Part shown: positions 1 through 10,464 of the stretch, piece by piece | How positions within the stretch are numbered: position 1 is the first letter of the stretch | How the letters are laid out: every line of letters begins with the position of its first letter | DNA from: Bacteriovoracaceae bacterium | Lineage (GTDB): Bacteria > Bdellovibrionota > Bacteriovoracia > Bacteriovoracales > Bacteriovoracaceae | Assembly (NCBI GenBank): GCA_947441615.1 | Contig: CANEUH010000008.1 | Coordinates: forward strand, 58,041 to 122,040 | Length of the DNA: 64,000 bases | Direction: 5' to 3' | Notes under the pieces: model-generated | Seen by the model: the letters and a program-made list of their open reading frames with translations, nothing else | Database searches by the model: none | What the model was told of the DNA's origin: nothing | Program-made: the position numbers and the translations under genes

Positions 1-1089
1 GGGAAGAGGGGTTAATTGGTAGTTAAGACCTATAACCGCGTTAGCATTGGCCTTAAGAGCATGCGCTTTTAATTTTTGAGCTAGTTCATGATAAAAACTT
101 GTGACTTCTTTTGAGTTTTCATCTTCAACGATTTGTCCGTCCATGATCTTGTGTTCAGAGGCCACACCAAGATACTTAAGGATCTGAAATCCATCTAAGC
201 TAGAAGTCGCTGAGACGATGATTTGATTAAGATCCACTCTTGCGTCATCAAATTGAAAATGATGTGTCTGGTTTTGGTAAAGATTATGCTTAGAAACAAT
301 TCCTGTTTCTGGAGTCTCAAGATGTTTTGGAGGATGAATTTCATCCGATAAACCAAGTTGAATGTCGATATCAAAGCGGCGCAATTTATGAGTGAGATAA
401 ATTGCCGCATATTCAGAAATTCTTGGAATAAGAAGCATCCCACGCATGAGTCTCGCTTTCGTTTGCTCTTCAGAATCAACCAGAAGATTAAATTCCTTTA
501 AGAGTGAGACGATATCACTCACATCTTCAATGAAGCGAACATTCTTTACGAGTACACTAAATGAAGGGTTCCCTTCAGTCGCCATACCAGACAAACTAGT
601 GCTTTCAGAAAACTTCTTTAAGTCCTCAAATGTCTCGGGAGTTTTATACTCTGATCTTAATTCAATAATGGGTTCAGGTTGAGCGCTTTCAAAACTCGTC
701 TCATCCATAAAGGATGACGAGTATTCTTCTTCAACAGGAGTGACCTCAGTTTGAGTGGTCTCCTGAGGCACTTCTTCTGAAGTTGATTCCCATTCAGTGC
801 CCGAAGCTTCATGAGTTGTTTCTTCAAAAGAAGTTGTGACGTTATCTTGAGATTCAGAATCGGAAGAGAATTCAGCTGATTCAAATGAAGATCCAAAGTC
901 CTCGGATGATTCAAAACTAGAATTTTCTTCAACTGAATCAAAAGAAATATCTTCATCAGTCGAAGAGGGGAGTTCGGGAACTTCCGATTCCACGGAATCA
1001 ATTTCAGGGACTTCATCCTCACTATTTAGTTCGTGGATGAATTCCCCAAGATCCTCAATTCGAGTTAAATCACTTTTGCTATTACTCAC
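1..1089 (-). CDS. Acidic protein with C-terminal UPF0145 (YbjQ-like) domain, partial
   Basis: An uninterrupted frame of 363 codons runs from a GTG at 1089 off the left edge of the window. The GTG follows the SecA stop codon with no gap, and a GGAG lies inside the last SecA codons, so translation is probably coupled to secA. Residues about 15-130 are very rich in Glu, Ser, Asp and Thr and look disordered. Residues about 164-245 form a folded-looking segment I do not recognise. From about residue 289 the pattern VSATSSLDGFQILKYLGV, followed by a helix and NANAVIGLNY, fits the UPF0145/YbjQ family, a small fold that is normally free-standing. The domain is cut by the window end. Its function is unknown; linkage to secA is the only contextual clue. 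Confidence 0.8.
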   Translation of the reverse strand, partial: MSNSKSDLTRIEDLGEFIHELNSEDEVPEIDSVESEVPELPSSTDEDISFDSVEENSSFESSEDFGSSFESAEFSSDSESQDNVTTSFEETTHEASGTEWESTSEEVPQETTQTEVTPVEEEYSSSFMDETSFESAQPEPIIELRSEYKTPETFEDLKKFSESTSLSGMATEGNPSFSVLVKNVRFIEDVSDIVSLLKEFNLLVDSEEQTKARLMRGMLLIPRISEYAAIYLTHKLRRFDIDIQLGLSDEIHPPKHLETPETGIVSKHNLYQNQTHHFQFDDARVDLNQIIVSATSSLDGFQILKYLGVASEHKIMDGQIVEDENSKEVTSFYHELAQKLKAHALKANANAVIGLNYQLTPLP

Positions 1090-3642
1090 CTAAGCTCCAT
1101 GACAGGACTTAAATTTTTTCCCAGATCCACATGGACAAGGATCATTTCGTCCAACTTTTACCGTAGCACGGATAATCTTCTTTTCTTCGGCCATGGATTT
1201 TGCAGCTTCGGCCTCTTGGTGAGCTTTAAGTTGCGCCTCGAGCATTTTTTCTTGTTCTTTATGGATCGCTTCGATTTCTTCCTGTGTCATGAGCTTTATG
1301 TGTGAGATTCTCTCCACAACAGCTCTTTTAATGGCGAACTTCATCCCTTCGTAAATTCCAAAAGCTTCTCTTTTATATTCTACTAATGGATCTTTTTGAC
1401 CATAAGATCTAAGATTGATCCCTTCTTTCAAGTGATCCATCGCGAGTAGATGATCCTTCCAGAACTGATCGAACGTCGCGAGGAGAACTTCTCTAAATGT
1501 GAATTTAACCTGCTGAGGATCAAAGCCAGAAAACTTAGATTCTATTGAGAGCATACCAATTTGTTTAATATACTCACCAAGATCACTTTGCGCCTTTGAA
1601 GCACATTCTTCTGGGGTCAAAGAAAGGTCAGTATTATAAAGAGTTCTTACGGATTGATTAATATCATTCCAAGGGTACTCCCTAAGTGACGCTTTTTTAT
1701 CAGGTTTAAATTCTTCTCCCACTTGGAAAGACACTTCTTCTGTAAAATCATTGATGAGCTCTTTATTCCCTTCATCATTGAGAATATCTCTTCGAATTTT
1801 ATAAATGACTTTTCTTTGTTCATTCATAACGTTATCGAAATCCAATAAGTGTTTACGGATATCAAAGTTATGAGTTTCAACTTTTTTCTGAGCTTTAGCG
1901 ATGGCATTGGTAATCATTGAGTGCTCAATAGGCTCATCGTCTTTCATTCCGAGACTTTTCATGATGCCTTTGATTCTGTCTGATCCAAAAATTCTCATAA
2001 GATCATCTTCTAGAGATAGGAAAAACTTCGATTTTCCTGGGTCACCTTGACGACCAGATCGACCACGGAGCTGGTTATCAATTCGGCGAGACTCGTGTCT
2101 TTCTGTTCCAATAATAAAGAGTCCACCAAGGGCCTTTGTTTCTGTTGTGAGCTTAATGTCTGTTCCTCGACCTGCCATGTTGGTCGCAATCGTGACTCCA
2201 CCTTTTTGACCGGCCAGAGCGACAATCTCTGCCTCTCGAGCATGGTTTTTTGCGTTTAGAACCTCGTGCTTAATACCCTTAGATTCAAGGACTTTTGAAA
2301 TAAGCTCTGAGGACTCAATCGAAATTGTACCCACAAGAACTGGTTGCCCAGTTTTGTTACATTCCTCAATAAGTTTTGCGACAGCTTCGTATTTCGCCTT
2401 TCTGGATGCGTACACCACATCCGCCATATCTTCACGCACCATAGGAAGATTGGTTGGTATGACCACCACTTCAAGGTTGTAAATTTTCATGAATTCGTCA
2501 GCTTCAGTATCGGCCGTACCAGTCATTCCAGAGAGCTTTGAGTAGAGCCTGAAATAATTTTGGAAAGTAATAGATGCGAGTGTCTGGTTTTCAGATTTTA
2601 CTTCAACACCTTCTTTGGCCTCTACGGCTTGATGAAGACCATCTGACCAGCGAGATCCTTCTTTAAGTCTTCCTGTGAATTCATCTACGATGATGACTTT
2701 ATTGTCTCGAACGACGTAATCCACTTCGTTTTTAAAAAGAGTGTGAGCTCTAAGAGACTGGTTTACGTGGTGAAGGACTTCGATATTCCTCACATCGTAA
2801 AGATTTCCGATTTTAAGAATTTCTTGAATTTTTAAAATCCCGTCTTCAGTTAAAACAGCAGAGCGCTGCTTTTCGTCGACAGTGTAATGAGCATCTCTAG
2901 AGAGTTGAGGTATTACTTTATTAACGACTCCATAAAGGCGAGTGTCGCCTTCAGATGGTCCAGAAATGAGGAGCGGAGTTCTCGCTTCATCAATAAGAAT
3001 GGAGTCAACTTCATCTACGATACAAAAGTGATGATCTCGCTGAACATAGTCATTGAGATCAAATTTCATGTTATCTCGAAGATAATCAAAGGCAAATTCG
3101 TTATTTGTTCCGTAGGTGATATCGGCCTGATAGGCGTCTTTTCTAATATCATCGTCCATATTTGAGGTGATACAGCCCACAGTTAAGCCTAGCCATGAAT
3201 AAAGTTGACCCATCTCATGGGAGTCACGTTGAGCGAGGTAATCATTGACTGTGACTAGGTGAGCACCTTTTCCAGTCAGGGCATTGAGATAGAGGGGGAG
3301 AGTCGCAGTGAGGGTTTTACCTTCACCGGTTTTCATTTCGGAGATTTTCCCTTGATGAAGAACAAGACCACCCAGGATTTGAGGATCAAAGTGGCGCATG
3401 TTGAGAACTCTGTGACTAGCTTCTCTTACAACTGAAAAAGCTTCAGGCAGAATATCATTAACAGTCGCCCCACCGTTAGTAAGTTTATCTCTAAAAATTT
3501 GAGTTTGAGACTGAAGTTCAGCATCAGACATCGATTTATACTTTGGCCCAAGAGCATTGATTTGATCTAGGATTGGTCGTAAAGCGCGAAGATCACGGTC
3601 CTGTTTAGTACCAAATAACTTACGCATGACTGAATCTAACAT
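1090..3642 (-). CDS. secA: Preprotein translocase ATPase SecA
   Basis: SecA is the cytoplasmic motor that drives unfolded preproteins through SecYEG. The 850-residue product has the usual length. Walker A is MKTGEGKT at 103-110, the DEVDS Walker B box is at 210-214 with IDEAR just after, and VNDYLAQRD is at 132-140. The second ATPase domain has the arginine-rich stretch [11 protein letters not shown]. The C-terminus carries a complete SEC-C zinc motif (Cys836, Cys838, Cys847, His848), the SecB and phospholipid binding tail. It starts 14 bases after the M23 peptidase gene and ends flush against the acidic UPF0145 gene, so all three appear to be co-transcribed. Identification is certain from sequence. 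Confidence 0.99.
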   Translation of the reverse strand: MLDSVMRKLFGTKQDRDLRALRPILDQINALGPKYKSMSDAELQSQTQIFRDKLTNGGATVNDILPEAFSVVREASHRVLNMRHFDPQILGGLVLHQGKISEMKTGEGKTLTATLPLYLNALTGKGAHLVTVNDYLAQRDSHEMGQLYSWLGLTVGCITSNMDDDIRKDAYQADITYGTNNEFAFDYLRDNMKFDLNDYVQRDHHFCIVDEVDSILIDEARTPLLISGPSEGDTRLYGVVNKVIPQLSRDAHYTVDEKQRSAVLTEDGILKIQEILKIGNLYDVRNIEVLHHVNQSLRAHTLFKNEVDYVVRDNKVIIVDEFTGRLKEGSRWSDGLHQAVEAKEGVEVKSENQTLASITFQNYFRLYSKLSGMTGTADTEADEFMKIYNLEVVVIPTNLPMVREDMADVVYASRKAKYEAVAKLIEECNKTGQPVLVGTISIESSELISKVLESKGIKHEVLNAKNHAREAEIVALAGQKGGVTIATNMAGRGTDIKLTTETKALGGLFIIGTERHESRRIDNQLRGRSGRQGDPGKSKFFLSLEDDLMRIFGSDRIKGIMKSLGMKDDEPIEHSMITNAIAKAQKKVETHNFDIRKHLLDFDNVMNEQRKVIYKIRRDILNDEGNKELINDFTEEVSFQVGEEFKPDKKASLREYPWNDINQSVRTLYNTDLSLTPEECASKAQSDLGEYIKQIGMLSIESKFSGFDPQQVKFTFREVLLATFDQFWKDHLLAMDHLKEGINLRSYGQKDPLVEYKREAFGIYEGMKFAIKRAVVERISHIKLMTQEEIEAIHKEQEKMLEAQLKAHQEAEAAKSMAEEKKIIRATVKVGRNDPCPCGSGKKFKSCHGA

Positions 3643-3656
3643 GGAGAGTACCTTTT

Positions 3657-4715
3657 TTAATCTAAGATAAAATATAGAGGATCAACGGCGATGCCGTTAA
3701 CCCGAACTTCATAATGGAGATGGGGACCAGTGGAGTGGCCAGTGTTTCCTACAGCGGCCAAGAGTGAGCCACGCTTAACTTTTTGACCAGATCGAACGCT
3801 CAGAGTTTGATTGTGGGCATAGATTGTTTCAATACCGTAGCCGTGATCAACTTGCACAAATTTTCCAAACCCTGCTTTCTCGCCAGAGAAAGTAATAATT
3901 CCATCCGCAGGTGCATAAACTGGAGTTCCATAAGGCGCTCCAACATCCAGACCCTCGTGCATTTTAAGTCTTCCTGCCCAAGGAGACATCCTTTGCCCAA
4001 AATAACTTGTAATCCAGCCGTCGGCCGGGAGAATCGTTGGAGTAGAGTTTAGAAAAGATTCTTTGTCTAAGAGGAACTGATCAAGTTGATGAATATTGCT
4101 TTCAATATTGGCAATCACATCTCTGATTTGAGCATACTTAAAATCAAACTTTGCATAATCACTTGAAAGAGAAAAACTACGACGAGCGAGGTCCGACCAC
4201 TGCTTCGTCAGAAGATAACTTCTCTCAAGTCCTAAGGTCGCTGCAATTTTTTTGTCATAAAGAGATTTTAATTCTTTAAATTTTGGTTGATCCTCAATCT
4301 CTTCTTGAAACTTTAAATCTAAGGAAGAGTTCAAGTCTTTAAGTGAGAAATTCTCTTTGTTTTCTTCTTTATCAGATTTGTAAACCGGGCCTTTCGTATT
4401 AATGTCTTCAAGCCCAGTGATCACACGTAATTTTTTTTCAAACGTATTGATTCGCTTAAGGTCATCCCCAAGAGTGTTCATTTTCATTTGGAACAATTGA
4501 ATTTGTTCCTTCAGCTGACGGTTTTCAATTGAAAGGTGTTTGTTCTCGTAAACTTGCTGGAGAATTTTCCAGTAGTCGTAAGCTAGAACACCGATCAGCA
4601 TAAAAATCATCACCGTCATGAAAGCAAATGACTTAAAAAGAACAGTCGGTATTCGGTAGGTTTTGACCCCTTTTTGTTTTTCGGGGACCACCATCAGAGT
4701 GTAGTACTTATCCAT
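3657..4715 (-). CDS. Membrane-anchored M23 (LytM-type) metallopeptidase
   Basis: The 352-residue protein has a short cytoplasmic N-terminus, one transmembrane helix at about 28-48, a periplasmic region with predicted coiled coil (about 50-110), a helical linker, and a C-terminal M23 domain. The zinc ligands are all present: His253 and Asp257 in HEGLD, and His334 in HLH (332-334), with His301 in the expected catalytic position. It should therefore be an active peptidoglycan endopeptidase rather than a LytM activator such as EnvC, which lacks these residues. The coiled coil plus LytM layout resembles cell-division and cell-shape hydrolases. It lies between a PP2C phosphatase gene and secA on the same strand. 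Confidence 0.93.
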   Translation of the reverse strand: MDKYYTLMVVPEKQKGVKTYRIPTVLFKSFAFMTVMIFMLIGVLAYDYWKILQQVYENKHLSIENRQLKEQIQLFQMKMNTLGDDLKRINTFEKKLRVITGLEDINTKGPVYKSDKEENKENFSLKDLNSSLDLKFQEEIEDQPKFKELKSLYDKKIAATLGLERSYLLTKQWSDLARRSFSLSSDYAKFDFKYAQIRDVIANIESNIHQLDQFLLDKESFLNSTPTILPADGWITSYFGQRMSPWAGRLKMHEGLDVGAPYGTPVYAPADGIITFSGEKAGFGKFVQVDHGYGIETIYAHNQTLSVRSGQKVKRGSLLAAVGNTGHSTGPHLHYEVRVNGIAVDPLYFILD

Positions 4716-4770
4716 AGCAAATATTTTACGTTAGAGACGTTAGAAAAGGAAATACAAAAGGTTGAAAAGA

Positions 4771-5517
4771 TTAAGCTTGGGCGACAGCAATGATAACAGA
4801 AATATTATCTTGTCCACCGTTCTCGTTTGCTTGATGAATTAGGTCATGCACGGTCTTTTCCACGTCGGAAAGTTGACAACGAGATGGGTCAGAAATATTT
4901 TTCTGGATGATATGCAATATATCGTGATCTGAAACTTTGCCATGCAACCCGTCGGAGCAGACAATGAAGATATCGTTTTTGCAAATTCTGTACTGAAAAA
5001 CATCAATTTGTATGTCGGCTTCGATTCCAACCGATCTGACTAAAACATTTTTTTGCGGGTCTTTAGCGGCGTCTTGCCTAGTGTAAAGACCCATGTTCAG
5101 TTTTTCTTGGACAAAGGAGTGGTCCCTGGTCATTTGAAAAATGAGGTTGTTGTTTACCATGTAAACTCTGGAATCGCCTACGTTTCCAATAACTAATTGA
5201 GGACCAGAAAATTGGATCGCCGAAACAGTTGTACCCATACCTGAAAGATCGGGGTTCTCATCAGCCTTTTTTAGAATAGCTCGATTAATCTCTTTGATGA
5301 CATTTTTCATCAACTTCTCGGCTTCTATATGAGAATTAGTTTGGATGTACTCCGGCATGATTTTTACGGAAAGCTGTGAAGCGATGTCCCCACCGTTATG
5401 TCCACCCATGCCATCTGCGACAGCAAAAAAATCATGGGAATGATCTAAGCAAATCGAATCTTGATTTGTTTTCCTCTTGCGCCCAATATCCGTGGCACCA
5501 GCACATATGATTCCCAT
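4771..5517 (-). CDS. PP2C-family serine/threonine protein phosphatase
   Basis: The 248-residue protein is a single PP2C catalytic domain. Motifs in order are RKTNQD (residues 15-20), ADGMGGHNGG (34-43), GTTVSAI, GNVGDSRVY, TRDHS, CSDGLHGKV and NGGQDNIS near 233-240. The Asp residues in ADGMGG, CSDGL and GGQDN are the usual manganese or magnesium ligands. It has no signal peptide or membrane segment and is cytosolic, closest in layout to Stp/PrpC phosphatases that oppose Hanks-type kinases. No such kinase is visible nearby, although the divergent gene encodes PrkA, a different kind of kinase. It is the first gene of the minus-strand unit leading to secA. An AGGGA lies just upstream of the ATG. 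Confidence 0.96.
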   Translation of the reverse strand: MGIICAGATDIGRKRKTNQDSICLDHSHDFFAVADGMGGHNGGDIASQLSVKIMPEYIQTNSHIEAEKLMKNVIKEINRAILKKADENPDLSGMGTTVSAIQFSGPQLVIGNVGDSRVYMVNNNLIFQMTRDHSFVQEKLNMGLYTRQDAAKDPQKNVLVRSVGIEADIQIDVFQYRICKNDIFIVCSDGLHGKVSDHDILHIIQKNISDPSRCQLSDVEKTVHDLIHQANENGGQDNISVIIAVAQA

Positions 5518-5744
5518 AATGGTCCCTGTGATTGACTAAATATACCTTAATCATAGATTGATCTAGATTTAAGTCAAACCATTATCAGTGAGTTAATCCA
5601 TAGGACCAATTTAATCCGATTGCCGTAATCGGGTTCTTGGAGAGATTTAGTATCTTGTTGTATTTGTTTGGAGAACTTGGAGTTAAGGCAGTACAATGTT
5701 TAAAAGACCTCTTTAAATTCCAAATACCCTACGGGAGGAAGTTC

Positions 5745-7808
5745 ATGGCAAGCTCCAATTTTGATATCCAGTCATTCATTTCTCAGCATTACAATCCAAA
5801 AGATTTCTCGCACCTTCACTGGAGTGGATCTTTCCAGGAATACGTCGAACTTGTAATGAAGAACCCAAAGATAGCTCGGAATTCATTTCAGCGTATCTAC
5901 GATATGATTATGAGTTACGGAACTTCTCAGTACACTGAGTATAAAAAAGATGTTGTCCGTTATCACTTCTTTGATGATCCAATTGAAAATGGAAAAGATG
6001 CAATCTTTGGAATTGATGTTCATTTGATGAAGCTTGTAAATTTCTTTCAATCAGCGGCCCTTGGTTATGGAACAGAAAAGAGGGTTCTTCTTCTTCATGG
6101 TCCAGTGGGATCAGCAAAGTCATCGATTGCTCGACTTCTTAAAAAAGGACTTGAGCATTATTCTAGAACTGATGAAGGTGCACTTTTCGCCTATGAATGG
6201 CTTGATGATGAGGGATCAAGTATTCTTGGAGGGCAAAAAGTTTTCCCTTCTCCAATGCATGAAGAGCCATTAAAACTTCTCCCTCATGAAGTGAGAGAAA
6301 AGTTTTTAGCTGAACTCTCTAAAGTAAACACTTCCAAATATAAAGTTAAAATTAAAGGTGAAGTGAACCCTGCTTGCCGCTTTATTTTGAATGAATTCAT
6401 GATCAAGTATAATGGGGATTGGAATAAGGTGATGAAGCATATCCGTGTGAAGCGCCTGATCCTCTCTGAAAAAGATCGTCGTGGTATTGGTACATTCCAA
6501 CCAAAAGATGAAAAGAACCAAGACTCAACTGAATTAACTGGTGATATTAACTACCGTAAAATTGCTATCTATGGATCTGATTCTGATCCACGAGCGTTTA
6601 ATTTTGATGGAGAGTTTAATATCGCGAATCGTGGTATTGTTGAGTTCATTGAGATGCTTAAATTGGACGTTGCTTTCTTGTATGACCTATTAGGAGCATC
6701 TCAGGAGCAATCAATTAAGCCTAAAAAGTTTGCACAAACAAATATTGATCTCGTTATTTTAGGCCACACCAACGAGCCCGAGTATAGAAAACTTCAGTCT
6801 AATGAATTCATGGAAGCTCTTCGTGATAGAACGGTAAAAATTGATGTCCCTTACATCACTCGTCTTGATCAAGAGGCGCGAATTTACCGTAAGGATTATA
6901 ATAAAGAAACAATTCCAAATATCCACATCGCTCCACACACTCTTGAGATGGCCTCAACTTGGGCGATTCTGACCCGTTTAGAAGAACCTAAGAAGTCTGA
7001 TTTAACAAAGCTTCAAAAATTAAAACTCTATAATGGTAAAACTCTTCCTGGTTACAATGAGGACAACGTTAAAGAACTTCGTAAAGAGGCAGTCCGTGAA
7101 GGTCTTGAGGGAATTTCTCCACGTTATATTCAGGATAAAATTTCAAACGCACTCGTTAAAAATGGTCACGTGGGCTGTTTAAATCCGTTCATGGTATTTA
7201 ATGAACTTGAGTCTGGTTTAAAACACCATGCTTTAGTGAATTCTCCTGATCAAATGGATCACTACCGTGAAATGCTAGCTGTTTGTCGTCAAGAGTATGA
7301 AGATATCGTTAAAAATGATGTTCAAAAAGCGATCTCTGTTGATGAGTCAGCGATTCAAACTCTCTGTGCTAACTACGTTGATAACGTTAAGGCGTACACT
7401 CAAAAAGAAAAAATCCGCAATAAGTACTCTAATAAATTAGAGGAAGCGGATGAAAGATTTATGAGAGCTATTGAGGAGAAAATTGATATCCCTGAGTCTC
7501 GTAAAGATGATTTCCGTCGTGAACTTATGAACTATATTGGTGCTCTTGCGATTGAAGGAAAGCAGTTTGATTATAAGATGAACGAGAGGCTCCATAGAGC
7601 GCTTGAATTGAAACTTTTTGAAGACCAGCGAGACACAATTAAATTAACAACAATTATTTCGAACGTTGTTGATAAACAGACACAAGAAAAAATTGAAGTG
7701 GTTAAGAGTCGATTGATTAAGAACTTTAACTACTGTGACATCTGTGCAACCGATGCGCTTAATTTTGTGGCGTCGATATTTGCTAAAGGTGATTCGATTA
7801 AGTCGTAA
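5745..7808 (+). CDS. prkA: PrkA family AAA+ serine protein kinase (YeaG-like)
   Basis: PrkA/YeaG proteins are AAA+ ATPases reported as serine kinases in stress and sporulation responses. The frame is open from 5637, but the ATG at 5745 is preferred because a strong GGGAGGAAG lies just before it and the product (687 residues) then matches the family length. Walker A is GPVGSAKS at residues 119-126. The C-terminal third fits the PrkA-specific domain. The gene is first in a three-gene operon with yeaH and spoVR, the classic enterobacterial yeaG-yeaH/ycgB set and a functional counterpart of sporulation-associated PrkA and SpoVR. It is divergent from the PP2C phosphatase gene, so the 228-base gap probably holds both promoters. 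Confidence 0.95.
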   Translation: MASSNFDIQSFISQHYNPKDFSHLHWSGSFQEYVELVMKNPKIARNSFQRIYDMIMSYGTSQYTEYKKDVVRYHFFDDPIENGKDAIFGIDVHLMKLVNFFQSAALGYGTEKRVLLLHGPVGSAKSSIARLLKKGLEHYSRTDEGALFAYEWLDDEGSSILGGQKVFPSPMHEEPLKLLPHEVREKFLAELSKVNTSKYKVKIKGEVNPACRFILNEFMIKYNGDWNKVMKHIRVKRLILSEKDRRGIGTFQPKDEKNQDSTELTGDINYRKIAIYGSDSDPRAFNFDGEFNIANRGIVEFIEMLKLDVAFLYDLLGASQEQSIKPKKFAQTNIDLVILGHTNEPEYRKLQSNEFMEALRDRTVKIDVPYITRLDQEARIYRKDYNKETIPNIHIAPHTLEMASTWAILTRLEEPKKSDLTKLQKLKLYNGKTLPGYNEDNVKELRKEAVREGLEGISPRYIQDKISNALVKNGHVGCLNPFMVFNELESGLKHHALVNSPDQMDHYREMLAVCRQEYEDIVKNDVQKAISVDESAIQTLCANYVDNVKAYTQKEKIRNKYSNKLEEADERFMRAIEEKIDIPESRKDDFRRELMNYIGALAIEGKQFDYKMNERLHRALELKLFEDQRDTIKLTTIISNVVDKQTQEKIEVVKSRLIKNFNYCDICATDALNFVASIFAKGDSIKS

Positions 7809-7833
7809 CACCTAAAGGTCAAGGAGATCAAGA

Positions 7834-8952
7834 GTGGATCATCCGATTAAACGAGATCACGCTAGGTTTCGAAAAATTGTTAAGGGCAAAATCCGTGACA
7901 ATCTTCGAAAATACGTCTCTCAAGGAAATCAAATCATACCCAAGGGAACAGATAAGTTTACTGTTCCCATGCCTTCTATTGATATTCCCCGTTTTCGCTT
8001 TGGAGATAAGTCTCAAGGTGGACTTGGGCAAGGCCAAGGTCAACCAGGAGACCCGGTTGATGGCCAGCCAGATCCAAATGGTCAGCCAGGTCAGGGTGAG
8101 GCGGGTGAAGGGGAAGGAAATAAAGAACTCGATGTAGAGCTCTCCCTAGAGGAGCTTGCTCGAATTTTGGGTGAGGAACTTGAGCTACCAAATATTGAAC
8201 CCAAGGGAAAAAAGTCACTCCAATCAGTTGTAGATCGTTACACAAACATCGGAACAACTGGCCCAGACTCCTTAAGACACTTAAGAAGAACTTACAAACA
8301 GGCACTAAAGCGTCAAATTGCGATGGATTCTTATGATCCAGAGAATCCAGCGGTGATTCCTATAAGACGAGACTTTAGGTACCGCTCAGCTGACACAAAA
8401 GTTGAGATGCAAAATGCTGCGGTTGTGATCTACATGATGGATGTCTCGGGATCAATGGGGGATGAGCAAAAAGAAATCGTGAGGACTGAATCTTTTTGGA
8501 TCAATTTGTGGCTTAAGTCACAATATAAAGATATTGAAATTCGCTACATCATCCACGATGCAACGGCAAAAGAAGTGGATGAGCAAACTTTTTTTAGAAC
8601 AAGAGAATCTGGGGGAACTTTGATTTCCTCGGCCTATAATCTTTGTAAAGAAATCATTGAAAAAGATTACAATCCAAATGAATGGAATATTTATCCATTT
8701 CACTTCTCTGATGGAGACAATTGGTCCGCTGATGATACAAAACTTTGTTTAGATTTATTAGATAATGTCATTTTACCAGTTTCAAATGTTTTTTGTTACG
8801 GACAGGTTGAATCGCGTTATGGGTCAGGTCAATTTTACAAAGATCTCACTTCAAAATACGGATCAGATGAAGAAAAATTGATTCTTTCAAAAATTAAAAA
8901 TAAAGAGGGAATCCTTGACTCAATAAAAGAGTTTTTAGGGAAGGGGAAATAG
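7834..8952 (+). CDS. yeaH: YeaH / UPF0229 family protein with von Willebrand-type MIDAS
   Basis: The GTG start at 7834 follows AAGGAGATCAAGA, a good ribosome site. The 372-residue product begins with a basic segment. A Gly/Gln/Pro-rich low-complexity linker lies at about 61-97. A VWA-like domain follows, with the metal-ion site DVSGS at residues 203-207 and further acidic positions such as SDGDNW. UPF0229 proteins are encoded between PrkA and SpoVR in many Proteobacteria, and the three are thought to act together. The exact role is unknown; MoxR-type AAA+ plus VWA pairs suggest an ATPase-assisted assembly or remodelling function, by analogy only. The stop codon abuts the spoVR start. Confidence 0.94.
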   Translation: MDHPIKRDHARFRKIVKGKIRDNLRKYVSQGNQIIPKGTDKFTVPMPSIDIPRFRFGDKSQGGLGQGQGQPGDPVDGQPDPNGQPGQGEAGEGEGNKELDVELSLEELARILGEELELPNIEPKGKKSLQSVVDRYTNIGTTGPDSLRHLRRTYKQALKRQIAMDSYDPENPAVIPIRRDFRYRSADTKVEMQNAAVVIYMMDVSGSMGDEQKEIVRTESFWINLWLKSQYKDIEIRYIIHDATAKEVDEQTFFRTRESGGTLISSAYNLCKEIIEKDYNPNEWNIYPFHFSDGDNWSADDTKLCLDLLDNVILPVSNVFCYGQVESRYGSGQFYKDLTSKYGSDEEKLILSKIKNKEGILDSIKEFLGKGK

Positions 8953-10458
8953 ATGAACCGCTCGAAGCCCATTACTGGCGAACTTCTTGCTCTTAAAAAT
9001 CAAATTGAGGGTTATGCCGTAGAGTATGGTCTCGATTTTTTTCCTCAAATTTTTGAAGTCTGTGATTACGACACCATCAATATCCTTGCCGCCCAGGGTG
9101 GATTTCCCTCTCGCTACCCGCACTGGAAGTTTGGTATGGACTATGATCAACTGTCTAAAGGTTATACCTACGGTCTTCAGAAAATTTATGAAATGGTGAT
9201 CAATACCGATCCTTGTTATGCCTACTTGTTACAAGCTAATAATTGGGTTGATCAGAAAATTGTGATGGCCCATGTTTATGGTCACAATGATTTCTTTAAA
9301 AACAACGCTTGGTTTTCAAATACCAATAGAAAAATGATGGATGTGATGGCCAATCACGGAACAAAAATCCGTCGATACATGGATAGATATGGCCAAGACT
9401 CTGTAGAGACATTTATAGATAAGGTTCTGTCTTTAGAAAATCTTTTAGACATCAATGAGTTATATGAAACAAGTTCATTAAAGCGGCATCGAAAAGAGCA
9501 GGTTGAACAACAGAAATCAGAAAATGAAGATGATGGTTACATTATAGATGACCGATCGGCTGCCCTTAAATCTTTTATGCGCACAAAGGCCCGCCAAGAT
9601 AAGAAAGAAGACGTTAGAAAAGATGAAGAAGAATTTTCTGCAGAATTACCTCTCACTCATAAGACAAAAGATATTTTGGGTTACCTTATTCAGTATGCAC
9701 CAATTGAAGAGTGGCAAGCTGATATTATTGGTATACTTCGTGAAGAGGCCTATTATTTCTTACCTCAAAGACTAACAAAAATCATGAATGAAGGGTGGGC
9801 GAGCTACTGGCACTCGACCATCATGACTAATAAGGCACTAGATGCTTCTGAAATTGTCGATTTCGCTGATAAACATGCAGGTGTGATGTACATGAGTAAG
9901 CAAAATATTAATCCTTATAAGATTGGTATTGAGCTTATGAGAGACATTGAATACCGCTGGGATCGAGGCATGTTTGGGAAGGAATATAACGAATGTGCTG
10001 ACATGAGTGAAAAGATCAGATGGAACACCAAGCTAGGCAAGGGAAAAGAGAAGATTTTTGAAGTGAGAAAATCACATAACGATATTTCTTTTATTGATGA
10101 ATTTTTAACTCCTGATTTTTGTGAAAGGCAGCAGTTATTTACCTATAAATACAATCCACGAAATGGTCGATTTGAAATTGATACGAAAGACTTTAATGCG
10201 ATTAAGCAGAAACTTCTTTCTCAGCTCACGAACTTTGGTCAACCTATCATTGAAGTGGAAAGTGGCAATTATATGAACCGAAAGGAGCTCCTTCTTAGTC
10301 ACGTTCATTATGGTGTCGATTTAGATGTGGGCTTTGCCAATGAAACGCTAAGAAATCTTTATGCCATTTGGCGGCGTCCAGTTAATCTTAAAACTCGATA
10401 TGAAGATAAAGAAGTCATTTTTCATTTCGACGGTAAAGAATTTAGACCTCAGCACTGA
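8953..10458 (+). CDS. spoVR: SpoVR family protein
   Basis: The 501-residue product matches the SpoVR/YcgB family along its length. The N-terminal third contains the conserved YPHWKFGMDYDQLSKGYTYG region, and later come the NEGWASYWH and PRNGR-type segments typical of the family. SpoVR is required for spore cortex formation in Bacillus, while YcgB in enterobacteria belongs to the stationary-phase response; the biochemical activity is unknown. The ATG follows the yeaH TAG directly, and GGGAAGGGG at the end of yeaH acts as the ribosome site, so synthesis is probably coupled. In a cyst-forming predatory relative this operon would be a natural candidate for a resting-stage role, but that is inference. 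Confidence 0.95.
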   Translation: MNRSKPITGELLALKNQIEGYAVEYGLDFFPQIFEVCDYDTINILAAQGGFPSRYPHWKFGMDYDQLSKGYTYGLQKIYEMVINTDPCYAYLLQANNWVDQKIVMAHVYGHNDFFKNNAWFSNTNRKMMDVMANHGTKIRRYMDRYGQDSVETFIDKVLSLENLLDINELYETSSLKRHRKEQVEQQKSENEDDGYIIDDRSAALKSFMRTKARQDKKEDVRKDEEEFSAELPLTHKTKDILGYLIQYAPIEEWQADIIGILREEAYYFLPQRLTKIMNEGWASYWHSTIMTNKALDASEIVDFADKHAGVMYMSKQNINPYKIGIELMRDIEYRWDRGMFGKEYNECADMSEKIRWNTKLGKGKEKIFEVRKSHNDISFIDEFLTPDFCERQQLFTYKYNPRNGRFEIDTKDFNAIKQKLLSQLTNFGQPIIEVESGNYMNRKELLLSHVHYGVDLDVGFANETLRNLYAIWRRPVNLKTRYEDKEVIFHFDGKEFRPQH

Positions 10459-10464
10459 ATTTCT

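Noticed and set aside
657..1022. A Leu/Lys-rich 121-codon frame within the acidic UPF0145 gene
   Set aside because: It is the shadow of the longer frame in another phase; the acidic frame is open for 363 codons and starts with a ribosome site.
5637..5744. An N-terminally longer PrkA from 5637
   Set aside because: The extension has no ribosome site, whereas 5745 has GGGAGGAAG and gives the family length.
5518..5744. Specific -35/-10 boxes between the phosphatase and prkA genes
   Set aside because: Several AT-rich hexamers are possible and none stands out.
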